A DNA stretch of 31,539 bases from JAAYUD01 sp036846645 (GTDB lineage: Bacteria; Bacteroidota; Bacteroidia; Bacteroidales; Bacteroidaceae), in assembly GCA_036846645.1 (NCBI GenBank), contig DAIUBN010000011.1, positions 1 through 31,539 of the forward strand. The letters run 5' to 3'. The notes under the pieces are model-generated. The model was not told the origin of the DNA, did no database searches, and worked only from the letters and a program-made list of their open reading frames with translations. This document shows, piece by piece, positions 1-8,304 of this stretch. Made by a program: the position numbers and the translations under genes. The first letter of the stretch is position 1. The number at the start of each line of letters is the position of its first letter.

Positions 1-1
1 A

Positions 2-394
2 AAAGATACTCAAGGTGTAATTCAAAGTTTAGAATCCACTAAAATGAAGGGGGAGAGTTATCTTGAAGTGTTTATTTCTACATTCCAAAATAAAAAGGAA
101 TTCAAAAAGGCCTTTAGAGAAGTCTTTTCTAAAGCTCGTGCCAGAGAATTGGATAAATTGAATTATAAAATTGAATGCCAGCTAAATTTCAATGCAATTA
201 AGAAAGAGTTATGTTATGTGGCATTCAACGTGGGTAAGGACAAACTGTTGCTGACATTAGATGAATTGTCTAGAATAGAGGAAAAGTTCAAATCTCATAA
301 ACATATATTTATGGTGAAATATGATGATAAGTTCAATGGATTTACTCATACCTATTCTATAATAGATTTTAATAAACTTTATAAGAACGATTAG
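2..394 (+). CDS. 3' end of an unrecognised protein gene (5' partial)
   Basis: The reading frame is open from base 2 to the stop at 392-394, so the gene probably begins outside the window; an internal ATG at 44 would give 116 residues and is the alternative start. I do not recognise the protein. The visible part is soluble, rich in Lys, Glu and Phe, with no signal peptide, membrane segment or Cys cluster. A charged helical stretch (residues about 20-45 from the internal Met) is followed by alternating hydrophobic segments. Its base composition is AT-rich like the following 350 bases and unlike the PUL downstream. The neighbours give no clue to function. Confidence 0.5.
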   Translation, partial: KDTQGVIQSLESTKMKGESYLEVFISTFQNKKEFKKAFREVFSKARARELDKLNYKIECQLNFNAIKKELCYVAFNVGKDKLLLTLDELSRIEEKFKSHKHIFMVKYDDKFNGFTHTYSIIDFNKLYKND

Positions 395-747
395 CATTTG
401 ATATTGGCTATATAAAACACCCTCACTTTTAAATTCGATAATATGAAATGAAAACAAAAAATTTAAAAGTTATCATTTTAGTTCATGTCATTCTACTGGT
501 ATGTTATCCATTCGTCAGTGCGTAGACAGACTTATATTGATGGTTTCAGTACAACGTATAGCAATGTAATAGATAATAGAATTGGAGAATATAATTATTG
601 ATGAAATGTTGGCAAGTTCACCCTTATTGCAAGGCACTCTATATGTTTTTGTACTTTACATAGATTTTGCAAAATGTGAACTAAAGTGTATTCAATAATG
701 ATGATATTTAAGCAAATAAACTCTATCTTAGGAAAAATTTAATTATT
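395..747. other. AT-rich gap with a possible gene remnant
   Basis: This 353-base stretch has no intact gene. It contains a probable decayed small gene (448-698, listed separately). I see no tRNA, strong terminator hairpin or clear TAnnTTTG promoter box in it. Confidence 0.5.
448..698 (+). pseudogene. Remnant of a small secreted/membrane protein gene, two frameshifts
   Basis: From the ATG at 448, 25 codons encode a textbook signal-peptide-like segment: basic start MKTKN, a hydrophobic core, and an end at FVSA. A TAG at 523-525 follows immediately. In the +1 frame the sequence continues from 524 as a protein-like stretch beginning RQTYIDGFSTTY and ends at TGA 599-601. In the next frame, from 603, about 31 further codons including a hydrophobic run (LLQGTLYVFVLYI) end at TAA 696-698. 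Joined, the pieces give a protein of about 80 residues with two hydrophobic segments. I infer a small gene broken by two indels. Chance cannot be excluded over such a short length. Confidence 0.35.
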
Positions 748-1137
748 ATGAAAAAAATATTCTTATTACTTCTCGTTTCTTTAGCATTCCTTTCTTGTGA
801 AACCAAGGACGGAATAGGTCTCAGTCCTCAAGTAAACTTGACCGAATACACATTCTCCCAATCGGAGGATAGTATTGAAATCTATTCAAAGATTAATCAA
901 GAATTCCATTTAATCTATGAACCTACTTTTGATACTGCCAACGAAAAGCCTGTTTATACATTTCAGTCCTCGATGCATATATGGCAAACTTCTTGGTATA
1001 TCATCAAAACTAGTGATCATATAAGATATCTCGTTAAAGTAAAACCGAATACTACTGGCAAATCAAGACAAATTCCCGTTATTTTAGGTGGTGATGATTA
1101 TGTCAACAATAGGGTAAAATACATACAATCTAAATAG
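748..1137 (+). CDS. Small predicted lipoprotein, function unknown
   Basis: The 129-residue product has a type II signal peptide (MKKIF, then a leucine-rich core) and a lipobox ending LSC with Cys17. The residues after it (ETKDG) are acidic/charged, as in Bacteroides lipoproteins exported to the cell surface. The mature part of about 110 residues alternates short polar and hydrophobic stretches, which suggests a single beta-sandwich similar in layout to BACON or Ig-like domains; no named family is certain. It is a single gene on +, apparently unrelated to the PUL on the other strand. A bidirectional hairpin at 1201-1229 follows it. The upstream ATG context is AT-rich with a GGAAAAA stretch rather than a strong Shine-Dalgarno. 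Confidence 0.7.
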   Translation: MKKIFLLLLVSLAFLSCETKDGIGLSPQVNLTEYTFSQSEDSIEIYSKINQEFHLIYEPTFDTANEKPVYTFQSSMHIWQTSWYIIKTSDHIRYLVKVKPNTTGKSRQIPVILGGDDYVNNRVKYIQSK

Positions 1138-1200
1138 GGAGTATCAACATACTTAATAAAAGTATGACTCTTCTTATAGACATTAATTGGGAAATAAATA

Positions 1201-1229
1201 GCCCGACTCCTATTATCTAAGAGCCGGGC
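1201..1229. terminator. Bidirectional terminator
   Basis: GCCCGaCTC (1201-1209) pairs with GAGcCGGGC (1221-1229) around an 11-base AT loop with one mismatch. A T-rich tail (CTTTCTTATT) follows on +, and TATTTATTT follows on -. It lies between the convergent lipoprotein gene (+) and GH130 (-), and serves as the end of the whole PUL series. Confidence 0.75.
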
Positions 1230-1265
1230 CTTTCTTATTCAGAAAATCGCCTTAAATATAAATCT

Positions 1266-2264
1266 TTAAATGATGCTGGTACGTTTGGTCCATTCTATGA
1301 TTTCGGGAATATATCCGAAAGCCAGGCCGGTGACGGTATCGGCACAACCGTAATAAACAGCTATTCTGCCTGTTTCGGGATCGTGCACTTCGGCACAGGG
1401 GAAACAAACATTAGGAACGTCGCCCATACATTCGTAGGGCTTCTGCGGAGAAATAAGATATGGACCTGAACGGTATTTCACTTTCCAAGGCTGGTCTTTG
1501 TCCAAGATAGCCGAACCGAAACTATAGACGTAGCCGTTGCAAGAATGAAGTACGCCATGATAGAAGAGCAACCATCCTTCGGAAGTCTCGACAGGAATCG
1601 GACCTGCCCCTATCTTCATACATTGCCAAGCACTTACTTCGAAAGCAGCGGGTGACATCACATGACGATGCTTGCCCCAGAAGTCCAAATCGGGAGATTC
1701 GCTATAAAAGATATCACCGAATGGTGTATGACCTGTATCGCTAGGACGACTCAGCATAGCAAAGTTTCCATTAATCTTCTTAGGGAACAACACACCATTT
1801 CTATTATAAGGAAGGAAGGCGTTCTCCAACTGATGGAATGTTTTGAAATCGAAAGTATATGCCACACCGATTGTTGGGCCATGATAGCCGTTACACCAAG
1901 TGACATAGTAGCGGTCTTCAATATAGCAGACACGAGGGTCGTAGCCATATACCCATTGACCTATTTCGGGGTCGTCGCACTCAAAGCGAAGAGGCTCTTC
2001 GTTGATATTCCATTTCACACCGTCTTTACTGAAACCGACATGAAGCACCATACGACGATTGGTATCATCGCAACGGAACACACCGGCATAACCGTCTTCG
2101 AAAGGAACAACGGCACTATTGAATATACTGTTCGACGTAGGCAGCAAATCGCGAGGGATAATCGGATTGGCACTGCAACGCCACATCGTTTCTTTACAAC
2201 CTGCGGGACGATCTTCCCAAGGCATGTTAGGCAACGGCTTGCCTTCAATCTTTAATGTACTCAT
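1266..2264 (-). CDS. GH130 family beta-mannoside phosphorylase (probably subfamily 2)
   Basis: The 332-residue protein lacks a signal peptide, so it is cytoplasmic. It has the GH130 five-bladed propeller signatures. Asp109, in YGYDPR, is in the position of the catalytic acid. Arg155 (YNRNGV), Arg173 (LSRPSD), Lys217 (MKIGAGP) and His236 (YHGV) match the basic phosphate-binding set of GH130 phosphorylases, which the hydrolytic GH130 members lack. Known relatives phosphorolyse beta-1,4-mannosides (mannooligosaccharides or Man-GlcNAc) to mannose-1-phosphate. Length fits subfamily 2 rather than the longer Man-Glc phosphorylases. It starts 12 bases after the MFS gene ends, so the two are cotranscribed: import followed by phosphorolysis. 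The exact acceptor sugar cannot be read from sequence. Confidence 0.88.
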   Translation of the reverse strand: MSTLKIEGKPLPNMPWEDRPAGCKETMWRCSANPIIPRDLLPTSNSIFNSAVVPFEDGYAGVFRCDDTNRRMVLHVGFSKDGVKWNINEEPLRFECDDPEIGQWVYGYDPRVCYIEDRYYVTWCNGYHGPTIGVAYTFDFKTFHQLENAFLPYNRNGVLFPKKINGNFAMLSRPSDTGHTPFGDIFYSESPDLDFWGKHRHVMSPAAFEVSAWQCMKIGAGPIPVETSEGWLLFYHGVLHSCNGYVYSFGSAILDKDQPWKVKYRSGPYLISPQKPYECMGDVPNVCFPCAEVHDPETGRIAVYYGCADTVTGLAFGYIPEIIEWTKRTSII

Positions 2265-2276
2265 TGTATATCTGTT

Positions 2277-3608
2277 TTATTTAGTTGATTCCTTTTTATC
2301 GGGATAAGTGAATGGCACGAACCACGTGATGAGGAATGCCGGAATAGTGGCAATCAACACGAAGATGAAAAAGTCGCGATAGCCCAATGCATCACTTACA
2401 AAACCACTCATCATACCTGGCAACATCACACCAAGATTCATGATGCCACTAGCAAAAGCATAGTGTGCCATCTGATGTTTGCCCGGTGCTATCTGCTGCA
2501 TCATGAAAAGCGTGAGCCCTACGAAGCCGAATCCATAGCCAAAGTATTCCATGACGATACCACCACCAATCAACCACAAGCTGATAGGTTGATAGATTGC
2601 CAATAAGGTATAAGCTACAAACGGGAGGTTGAAAACGCAGCAAAGCGAGAAGAGCGACTTCTGCAAGCCCCGATGAGCAATATAATATCCGGCAAGAATA
2701 GAACCGATGACGAAAGCTGCCGCACCGAATGTGCCATAGCAAAGTCCGATTTCCTGTTCGGTCAGCCCCAATCCCTGCTGGGCACGTGGTGCTTTCAAGA
2801 AGAGAGGTACAATCTTCATCACAAAGCCTTCGGCAAAGCGATACAGAATAATGAAGATGATATAATATAGGATATGTTTTTTCGAAAAGAAGTCCTTGAA
2901 TACGCCCAATGTCTCGGATAGCGTTTCACCGAATGTTTTGCCACCTTCGGCAGCCTTGCCACCCGAAGGCAGCATCTTGATATGGTAGAATCCCAGCAAC
3001 AGCATGATAGCTCCACAGAGAAACATAATGGTCATCCAAGCCAGGATACTAGCATGATGTTTGGTAGCAGCATCTACAGCATCAATTCCGCCGGCATTGC
3101 CAGAAAAATAATTGAGCAAGAAACCTGCGAAGTAAACCAATCCACCGGTAGCAGCTATCTTGGCAATGTTGTAGAAGGCGCCCTGCCATCCTATATATTT
3201 AGCTTGATCTTCGGTGCTGAGTTCGGACATATAGACACCATCGGCAGCCACATCGTGAGTAGCTCCACTAATAGCGATGACTGCAAGAAGAGCGATAGAG
3301 ACAACGAAAAAGTTGGGTAGATGAAGAGCGAAAGCCACCAAGCCGAACACGATACCGGTAGTGATTTGAGTGACGACTACAAAAAACTTCTTTGTACGAT
3401 ACATTTCCAAGAAAGGACTCCAAAGCGGTTTCAGCGTCCAAGGAAACATTATTAATGAAGTCCAAAAGGCTATTTGCGAGTCGGAGACATCGAGGCCTTT
3501 AAACATTAACGTACAAACCATGTTGAGAACGACAAACGGCATTCCCATGGCAAAATAGAGTGTAGGCACCCAACTGATAGGGCTCACGGTTTTCTTCTTT
3601 GTTTCCAT
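2277..3608 (-). CDS. MFS sugar transporter (AmpG-like), inner membrane
   Basis: A hydrophobic major facilitator superfamily protein of 443 residues from the chosen start, with about twelve membrane segments. Its cytoplasmic N-terminus is METKKKTVSP and the segment FKGLDVSDSQIAFWTSL resembles AmpG/PAT-type carriers. The upstream Met at 3647 would add 13 polar residues (MYYFRLKSNKRYR); I prefer the ATG at 3606-3608, preceded by AAGAG. MFS carriers of this type sit next to GH130 genes in Bacteroides and are thought to import short beta-mannosides across the inner membrane. It is followed at 12 bases by GH130 and separated from GH35 by a hairpin. Substrate is inferred from context only. Confidence 0.85.
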   Translation of the reverse strand: METKKKTVSPISWVPTLYFAMGMPFVVLNMVCTLMFKGLDVSDSQIAFWTSLIMFPWTLKPLWSPFLEMYRTKKFFVVVTQITTGIVFGLVAFALHLPNFFVVSIALLAVIAISGATHDVAADGVYMSELSTEDQAKYIGWQGAFYNIAKIAATGGLVYFAGFLLNYFSGNAGGIDAVDAATKHHASILAWMTIMFLCGAIMLLLGFYHIKMLPSGGKAAEGGKTFGETLSETLGVFKDFFSKKHILYYIIFIILYRFAEGFVMKIVPLFLKAPRAQQGLGLTEQEIGLCYGTFGAAAFVIGSILAGYYIAHRGLQKSLFSLCCVFNLPFVAYTLLAIYQPISLWLIGGGIVMEYFGYGFGFVGLTLFMMQQIAPGKHQMAHYAFASGIMNLGVMLPGMMSGFVSDALGYRDFFIFVLIATIPAFLITWFVPFTYPDKKESTK

Positions 3609-3661
3609 TCGATATCTCTTATTAGACTTTAATCGAAAATAATACAACTCAATATAATTAA

Positions 3662-3710
3662 TGGAGCATCCAAGCTAAGATTTTTATCAATTCTTAACTT
3701 AGATGCTCCA
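3662..3710 (-). terminator. Intergenic hairpin between GH35 and MFS
   Basis: GGAGCATC (3663-3670) pairs with GATGCTCC (3702-3709), and the stem extends inward (AAGcTAAGA with TCTTAacTT) to a loop of about 11 bases. On the - transcript it is not followed by a clear U run, so it may be a weak terminator or an mRNA-processing/stability element within the PUL transcript. Confidence 0.55.
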
Positions 3711-3720
3711 CTATTACCAC

Positions 3721-5574
3721 CTACAGTATCGGCGTTTTGATACCAGACAATGACTGTTGCTTTGTGTCATTCTGCTGTTCGAAGATGACAATACTATTCT
3801 TGCCTTTCTTCAGATAGCAACCCGGCAAATAAAGTGTCTGTTGCGGACCTACTTTCCAGTAACGGCCAAGGTTGATGCCATTGATAAAGACAATACCCTT
3901 GCCCCATTTTGTCATATCTAGGAAAGTATCTCCCACACTGCTGAGTTCGAAAGATGATTCGTAAATAACCGGAGTACCTGCTTTATAAGAAGCGGCATAA
4001 CTCGATACATCGGGCATCTTATCCATCGGCAGTTTATACATCTTCCATTCGCCTGTTATCTCCATTCCGTTGATAAGTACCGGAGTAGTGATACCTTTCA
4101 GATTCTCGGTGATGCGGGCACCATAATTAATACGTCCCAAATTTTCTACCAAAATATCGAGAGTGGCATTGAAAGGAATATCTATCTGCAAACTATCTTT
4201 CTCGAAAACACGGTTCAGTTCGCCCACCTTCTCACCGTTGACATAAACCAAAGCATAATCGGCGATACCGGCAATCTTCAATAATCCATTGATAGGTTGG
4301 TTGAAATGACGACGATACAATACATAACCATAGCCCTGATTCAATGATTCGAAAGTAAGAGGATTGTCATTTTCTACCGGTTTCATCTTATTAACCATGT
4401 CAGACAAACTCACTGTCTTATTCAACTTGATAGAAGGGATCTCTATGACAGGTATCTGTTTCGGAATTTCGGGAATATTGTACTTCACATACTTCTTCAT
4501 CAAATCTCTAAATGCCATAAACTTGGGGGTTGCCCATCCTGCTTCGCTGATAGGAGCGTCGTAGTCGTAGCTAGTCAAGTCGGGCTGGATATTATTCTTA
4601 GTATTGTAGTTGGCACCCGAAGTGAAAGCAAAGTTCGTTCCACCATGTACCATATAAACATTGAAGTTGATACCATTTTCCAAATAAGATTTGGCAGTTT
4701 TGACCACGCTTTCAGCCGACGATCTGTTGAATGGTTCAGCCCAATGGTCGAGCCATCCAGGATAGAACTCGGCAACCATATATGGTCCTACGCCACCATG
4801 ATACTCGTTGACTACTTTCTTCAGATTGGCAATGTTGCCCTCTCCATTGGCAGTAGGCAGTGCACCCTCGATAGTACCCCCTTTGAACAACCAACTACCA
4901 TCTGAAGTAAACATCGGGATATCAAAGCCAGCATCTAGAAGCTGCTGACGGATAGCACTACTATATTGTTTATGTTGTTCTAATGGAATATCGGTACGTT
5001 GAGAGACATACGAACCAAATTCGTTCTCGGCTTGTACCATAATAATTGGTCCGCCATGAGTAACCTGAAGATCTTTGACTTGTGAAGCAAGCTGATTAAT
5101 ATAAGTGCGGCAAGAATCGAGGAAAGCCTTGTTGTAATTGCGCACTACCAGCTCTTTATTGTTCTGCAGCCACCAAGGATAACCACCAAACTCCCATTCG
5201 GCACAGCAATAAGGACCGGGACGAAGTATCACCATCAGTCCCTCTTCACCGGCAGTCTTGATGAAAGCACGAAGATTATGATTATCAGTTTTCCAATCCC
5301 ATACACCTGGAGAAGGTTCCTGATAATTCCAAAATATATAACAAGCAAGCGCATTGAGTCCCATAGCTTTCATCATCTTCATACGATGTCGCCAATAGGC
5401 AGCCGGGACACGGGCAGGATGCATTTCACCCGAATGAATTTGAATAGCTTTGCCGTCGTAGATAAAATTACCATTTTCAATGGCAAAAGTATGTTTCGCT
5501 TTCTGAGCAGAAACACCATTGCTGCCTATTGTAAGCAGCAAAAAGAATAAAAGAAAGAATTTGATTCTTTTCAT
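3721..5574 (-). CDS. GH35 beta-galactosidase, secreted/periplasmic
   Basis: A 617-residue protein with a type I signal peptide (residues 1-23, ending VSAQ). The GH35 TIM barrel spans about 28-350, with the signature GPYCCAEWEFGGYP at 120-133. The acid/base is Glu185 (QAENEFGSY) and the nucleophile is Glu269 (VAEFYPGWLDHW). Beta-sandwich domains follow, with the conserved ending KGIVFINGINLGRYW typical of the family. It removes terminal non-reducing beta-galactose. Within the PUL it lies between GH3 and the MFS gene, but a terminator follows GH3 upstream and a TACTTTTG box lies before it, so it can be transcribed independently. The linkage cleaved (1,3, 1,4, 1,2 or 1,6) cannot be told from sequence. 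Confidence 0.93.
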   Translation of the reverse strand: MKRIKFFLLFFLLLTIGSNGVSAQKAKHTFAIENGNFIYDGKAIQIHSGEMHPARVPAAYWRHRMKMMKAMGLNALACYIFWNYQEPSPGVWDWKTDNHNLRAFIKTAGEEGLMVILRPGPYCCAEWEFGGYPWWLQNNKELVVRNYNKAFLDSCRTYINQLASQVKDLQVTHGGPIIMVQAENEFGSYVSQRTDIPLEQHKQYSSAIRQQLLDAGFDIPMFTSDGSWLFKGGTIEGALPTANGEGNIANLKKVVNEYHGGVGPYMVAEFYPGWLDHWAEPFNRSSAESVVKTAKSYLENGINFNVYMVHGGTNFAFTSGANYNTKNNIQPDLTSYDYDAPISEAGWATPKFMAFRDLMKKYVKYNIPEIPKQIPVIEIPSIKLNKTVSLSDMVNKMKPVENDNPLTFESLNQGYGYVLYRRHFNQPINGLLKIAGIADYALVYVNGEKVGELNRVFEKDSLQIDIPFNATLDILVENLGRINYGARITENLKGITTPVLINGMEITGEWKMYKLPMDKMPDVSSYAASYKAGTPVIYESSFELSSVGDTFLDMTKWGKGIVFINGINLGRYWKVGPQQTLYLPGCYLKKGKNSIVIFEQQNDTKQQSLSGIKTPIL

Positions 5575-5635
5575 ACGTGTTATAATTTGTTATTAGTTAG
5601 TATAATAAGTAGAGATATTTTTCACGTGTCGCTAA

Positions 5636-5643
5636 CAAAAGTA
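5636..5643 (-). promoter_or_regulatory. Candidate -7 box upstream of GH35
   Basis: The - strand reads TACTTTTG, an exact match to the Bacteroides -7 consensus TAnnTTTG, 61 bases before the GH35 start. The region about 20 bases upstream has no good TTTG -33 element, so the promoter is tentative. Confidence 0.4.
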
Positions 5644-5714
5644 GTGAAATAAATAATTTCTATACCTAACTTCCGTCATTTTTTAATACTCTTTTGGATA
5701 TAACATAAAATAAA

Positions 5715-5740
5715 GGGAGAAACAATTTGTCGTTTCTCCC
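5715..5740 (-). terminator. Terminator after GH3
   Basis: A perfect 9-bp inverted repeat, GGGAGAAAC (5715-5723) and GTTTCTCCC (5732-5740), has an 8-base loop. On the - transcript it is followed by TTTATTTTATG, a rho-independent type tail. It follows the GH3 stop and should stop or reduce read-through into GH35. Confidence 0.75.
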
Positions 5741-5789
5741 TTATTAATCGTAAAATCTAATTTTCAATAATTTAAAATATTCCAGACTA

Positions 5790-8252
5790 TCAGTTACTCA
5801 TTGTCACAATTTGCTTCAGCGGCAAATTTTCAGAAGAAGAACCAACCATAATGCAGAAATCTCCATTGTTCATGACAAAAGAATGTTTGTCTATATTATA
5901 ATAAGAGAATGCATCAGCATTCAATTCTATAGATAAATGCTTCGTTTCTCCTTTCTTCAGGTATACTTTGTCGAAGCCTTTAAGTTCTTTCCGAGGACGA
6001 GGGACAGTAGGGTTAACCTCTCCTACATAAACCTGAGTGACTTCTGCTCCAGCGGTCTTTCCATTATTCTTGACATCGAACTCCACACGGGTCCTATCTA
6101 CGTCCAATTTAGTTACTTTGAGATTGCTATAAGCAAATGAAGTATACGAAAGCCCAAAACCAAATGGGAACAAAGGTTTCACTCCATTTCTATCATATCC
6201 TCTATAACCGACAAAGATACCTTCTGCATACTGGAACCGTCTTTGATCGGAATTCTTTTTAATATAATAGCTATTGAAAGTCGGATTATCCTCCCATCTA
6301 TTTTCAATAGAAATAGGCAGTTTACCACTGGGCGCTACTTTTCCTGAAAGGAGATCAGCCAATGCCTTACCACCTTCCTGACCAGGATACCATGCCATCA
6401 TAATAGCTTTGACCTTATCTTTCCAAGAAGTAAAATCGACACCACCACCAGCGTTGAGCACAACAACCACATTTTTATTCCAAGAAGAGATATCATTAAT
6501 CAAATCGACTTGAGAAACAGGCAAAGCAAAAGTACGATCACCACCTTCATACTCCAAAACGTGATTGAAGCCAACACAAAGCACTACATTATTTACTCTA
6601 GAAACATACTTCTTCAATTTACTTTTATCGAGTGAATACATGGCAAACTTTGCTTTGGCATCTCCAGTATTATCATAATACTCCACTATGACATTGTATT
6701 GCTTTCCCTTTTCAACGTTAAGCACGCACTCTCTTGATGTTGTAGCATGATCAGACCAATCACTAAACAATACCTTGCCATTAACAGAAATGCAATATCC
6801 GTCATCACCTTCCATACAGAATCTCATTGAAGTATTATTGGTTGCTTTATATACAGTAGTCCATCTTACCGAGAAATTATCATTATTTATTCCTTCGGCA
6901 GGAGCCTTCTCACCCCAATCAAAGTTTATAGCCGGATCTATTCGAATGAGCGAAGGATTCCCTTCTAACTTTTTATTATTGTAGAATTCTGCTTTAAATC
7001 CGACCTTAGAAAGAGACGAATCGGTATAAAAATCAGAAGTAATAGGCATAGACCACATATCATCTGATATAAGATGCGACTTTCCACCATATACAGCCTT
7101 TATTCCCTGCCAAGGTGTGACCGAAGAAAACGGAGTTACAAAACCACTTCCACCTCCCGTAGGGATAACCGTAGCATTTGGGCCCATCACAGCGATACTG
7201 CCTTTGAGTGGCAATATATCTCCATCATTTTTGAGTAGCACCATTCCTTCGCAAGCCAAGTCGTATGCCGTCTTGCATGACAACGGATTATTTTGAGCAA
7301 TAGAAGCATCTTTCACTGGATGATCGAGCATACCAAAGGCTATCAGAGTCTGGAGTATATGTTGAACTTTTAAATTAATGGTAGCCTCAACAATAATACC
7401 ATTCTTTATAGCTGGTAGCAGATTCTCTTTGTTCATATAGGCAGCTCCCGGCATTTCAAGGTCAAGACCGCCATTGGCAGCTCCAATAGCAGAATGAACA
7501 GACCCCCAATCGGACATTAATGTTCCTTTGAAGCCCCATGTGTTACGTAGCATTTCAATATTGAGCCATTGATTCTCGGTAGTATGAACGCCGTTAAGCA
7601 GATTATAACTATTCATCACAGCACCAACTTTAGCCTCCATCACAGCTTTACGAAAAGATGGCAGATAGATTTCGTTCATAGTACGTTCGTCAACATCAGA
7701 ACTGACAGAATATCTATCCCACTCTTCGTTATTGGCAGCAAAATGTTTGATAGTAGAAATAACGCCCTGCGATTGTACACCTATTATATAATGTTTAGCT
7801 ATCTCACCAGTAAGATAAGGATCTTCACCAAAATACTCGAAGTTTCTACCACACATCGGAGCACGGTAGATATTGACACCAGGCCCTAATAAAAAGCCTA
7901 CACCACGGGCCCTAGCATCTCGTCCTAAGCCTTTGCCCAACTGTTCAATCAAACTTCTATTCCAAGTAGAAGATGAAAGAATACCAGATGGATAGAGCGT
8001 ACTTTTCGTGTCATTCCTTAATCCTTGCGGACCATCAGACATCTTAATCTCAGGAAGTCCCAAACGAGGTATAGCACGGATAGAGAAGCCGTTATATCCT
8101 CCTATATAATCTAACTTTTCTTCTAATGTCATTCTTGAGACGATGTCCTTTGCGCGCTGAATATTTTCAGGTGTAATAGATACGACTTGAGTCCGTGCCA
8201 AGCTGGACAACATTAAGAATAAGACTAAAACAATAAATCTATAATTCTTCAT
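5790..8252 (-). CDS. GH3 beta-glucosidase with inserted PA14 domain, secreted
   Basis: An 820-residue glycoside hydrolase family 3 protein with an N-terminal signal peptide (residues 1-21). The TIM barrel (about 25-310) carries KHFAANNEE at 169-177 and nucleophile Asp248 in MSDWGS. The alpha/beta sandwich (from about 330) is interrupted by a PA14 module at about 415-540. The acid/base is Glu567 or Glu569 in EYEGGDR. A fibronectin III-like domain ends the protein (about 720-815). PA14-bearing GH3 enzymes are mostly exo-beta-glucosidases, where the insert shapes aglycone recognition. It follows the 830-residue unknown gene by 52 bases, with no hairpin in that gap, so those two genes look cotranscribed. 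Beta-glucose removal in the periplasm is the likely role; other beta-sugars are possible. Confidence 0.92.
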   Translation of the reverse strand: MKNYRFIVLVLFLMLSSLARTQVVSITPENIQRAKDIVSRMTLEEKLDYIGGYNGFSIRAIPRLGLPEIKMSDGPQGLRNDTKSTLYPSGILSSSTWNRSLIEQLGKGLGRDARARGVGFLLGPGVNIYRAPMCGRNFEYFGEDPYLTGEIAKHYIIGVQSQGVISTIKHFAANNEEWDRYSVSSDVDERTMNEIYLPSFRKAVMEAKVGAVMNSYNLLNGVHTTENQWLNIEMLRNTWGFKGTLMSDWGSVHSAIGAANGGLDLEMPGAAYMNKENLLPAIKNGIIVEATINLKVQHILQTLIAFGMLDHPVKDASIAQNNPLSCKTAYDLACEGMVLLKNDGDILPLKGSIAVMGPNATVIPTGGGSGFVTPFSSVTPWQGIKAVYGGKSHLISDDMWSMPITSDFYTDSSLSKVGFKAEFYNNKKLEGNPSLIRIDPAINFDWGEKAPAEGINNDNFSVRWTTVYKATNNTSMRFCMEGDDGYCISVNGKVLFSDWSDHATTSRECVLNVEKGKQYNVIVEYYDNTGDAKAKFAMYSLDKSKLKKYVSRVNNVVLCVGFNHVLEYEGGDRTFALPVSQVDLINDISSWNKNVVVVLNAGGGVDFTSWKDKVKAIMMAWYPGQEGGKALADLLSGKVAPSGKLPISIENRWEDNPTFNSYYIKKNSDQRRFQYAEGIFVGYRGYDRNGVKPLFPFGFGLSYTSFAYSNLKVTKLDVDRTRVEFDVKNNGKTAGAEVTQVYVGEVNPTVPRPRKELKGFDKVYLKKGETKHLSIELNADAFSYYNIDKHSFVMNNGDFCIMVGSSSENLPLKQIVTMSN

Positions 8253-8304
8253 AACTTTAATTTTTAAATAGCCAGTAATTAATTTCTTAGATGCTATCCG
8301 ATAC

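Noticed and set aside
1662..2255. A 197-codon open frame on + opposite GH130
   Set aside because: It lies entirely inside the GH130 gene, has no recognisable motif or start signal, and GH130 has all its conserved residues on the other strand.
3609..3647. Earlier Met start for the MFS transporter
   Set aside because: It would add 13 polar, basic residues unlike the family, while the ATG at 3608 is followed by the usual short cytoplasmic N-terminus and preceded by an AAGAG.
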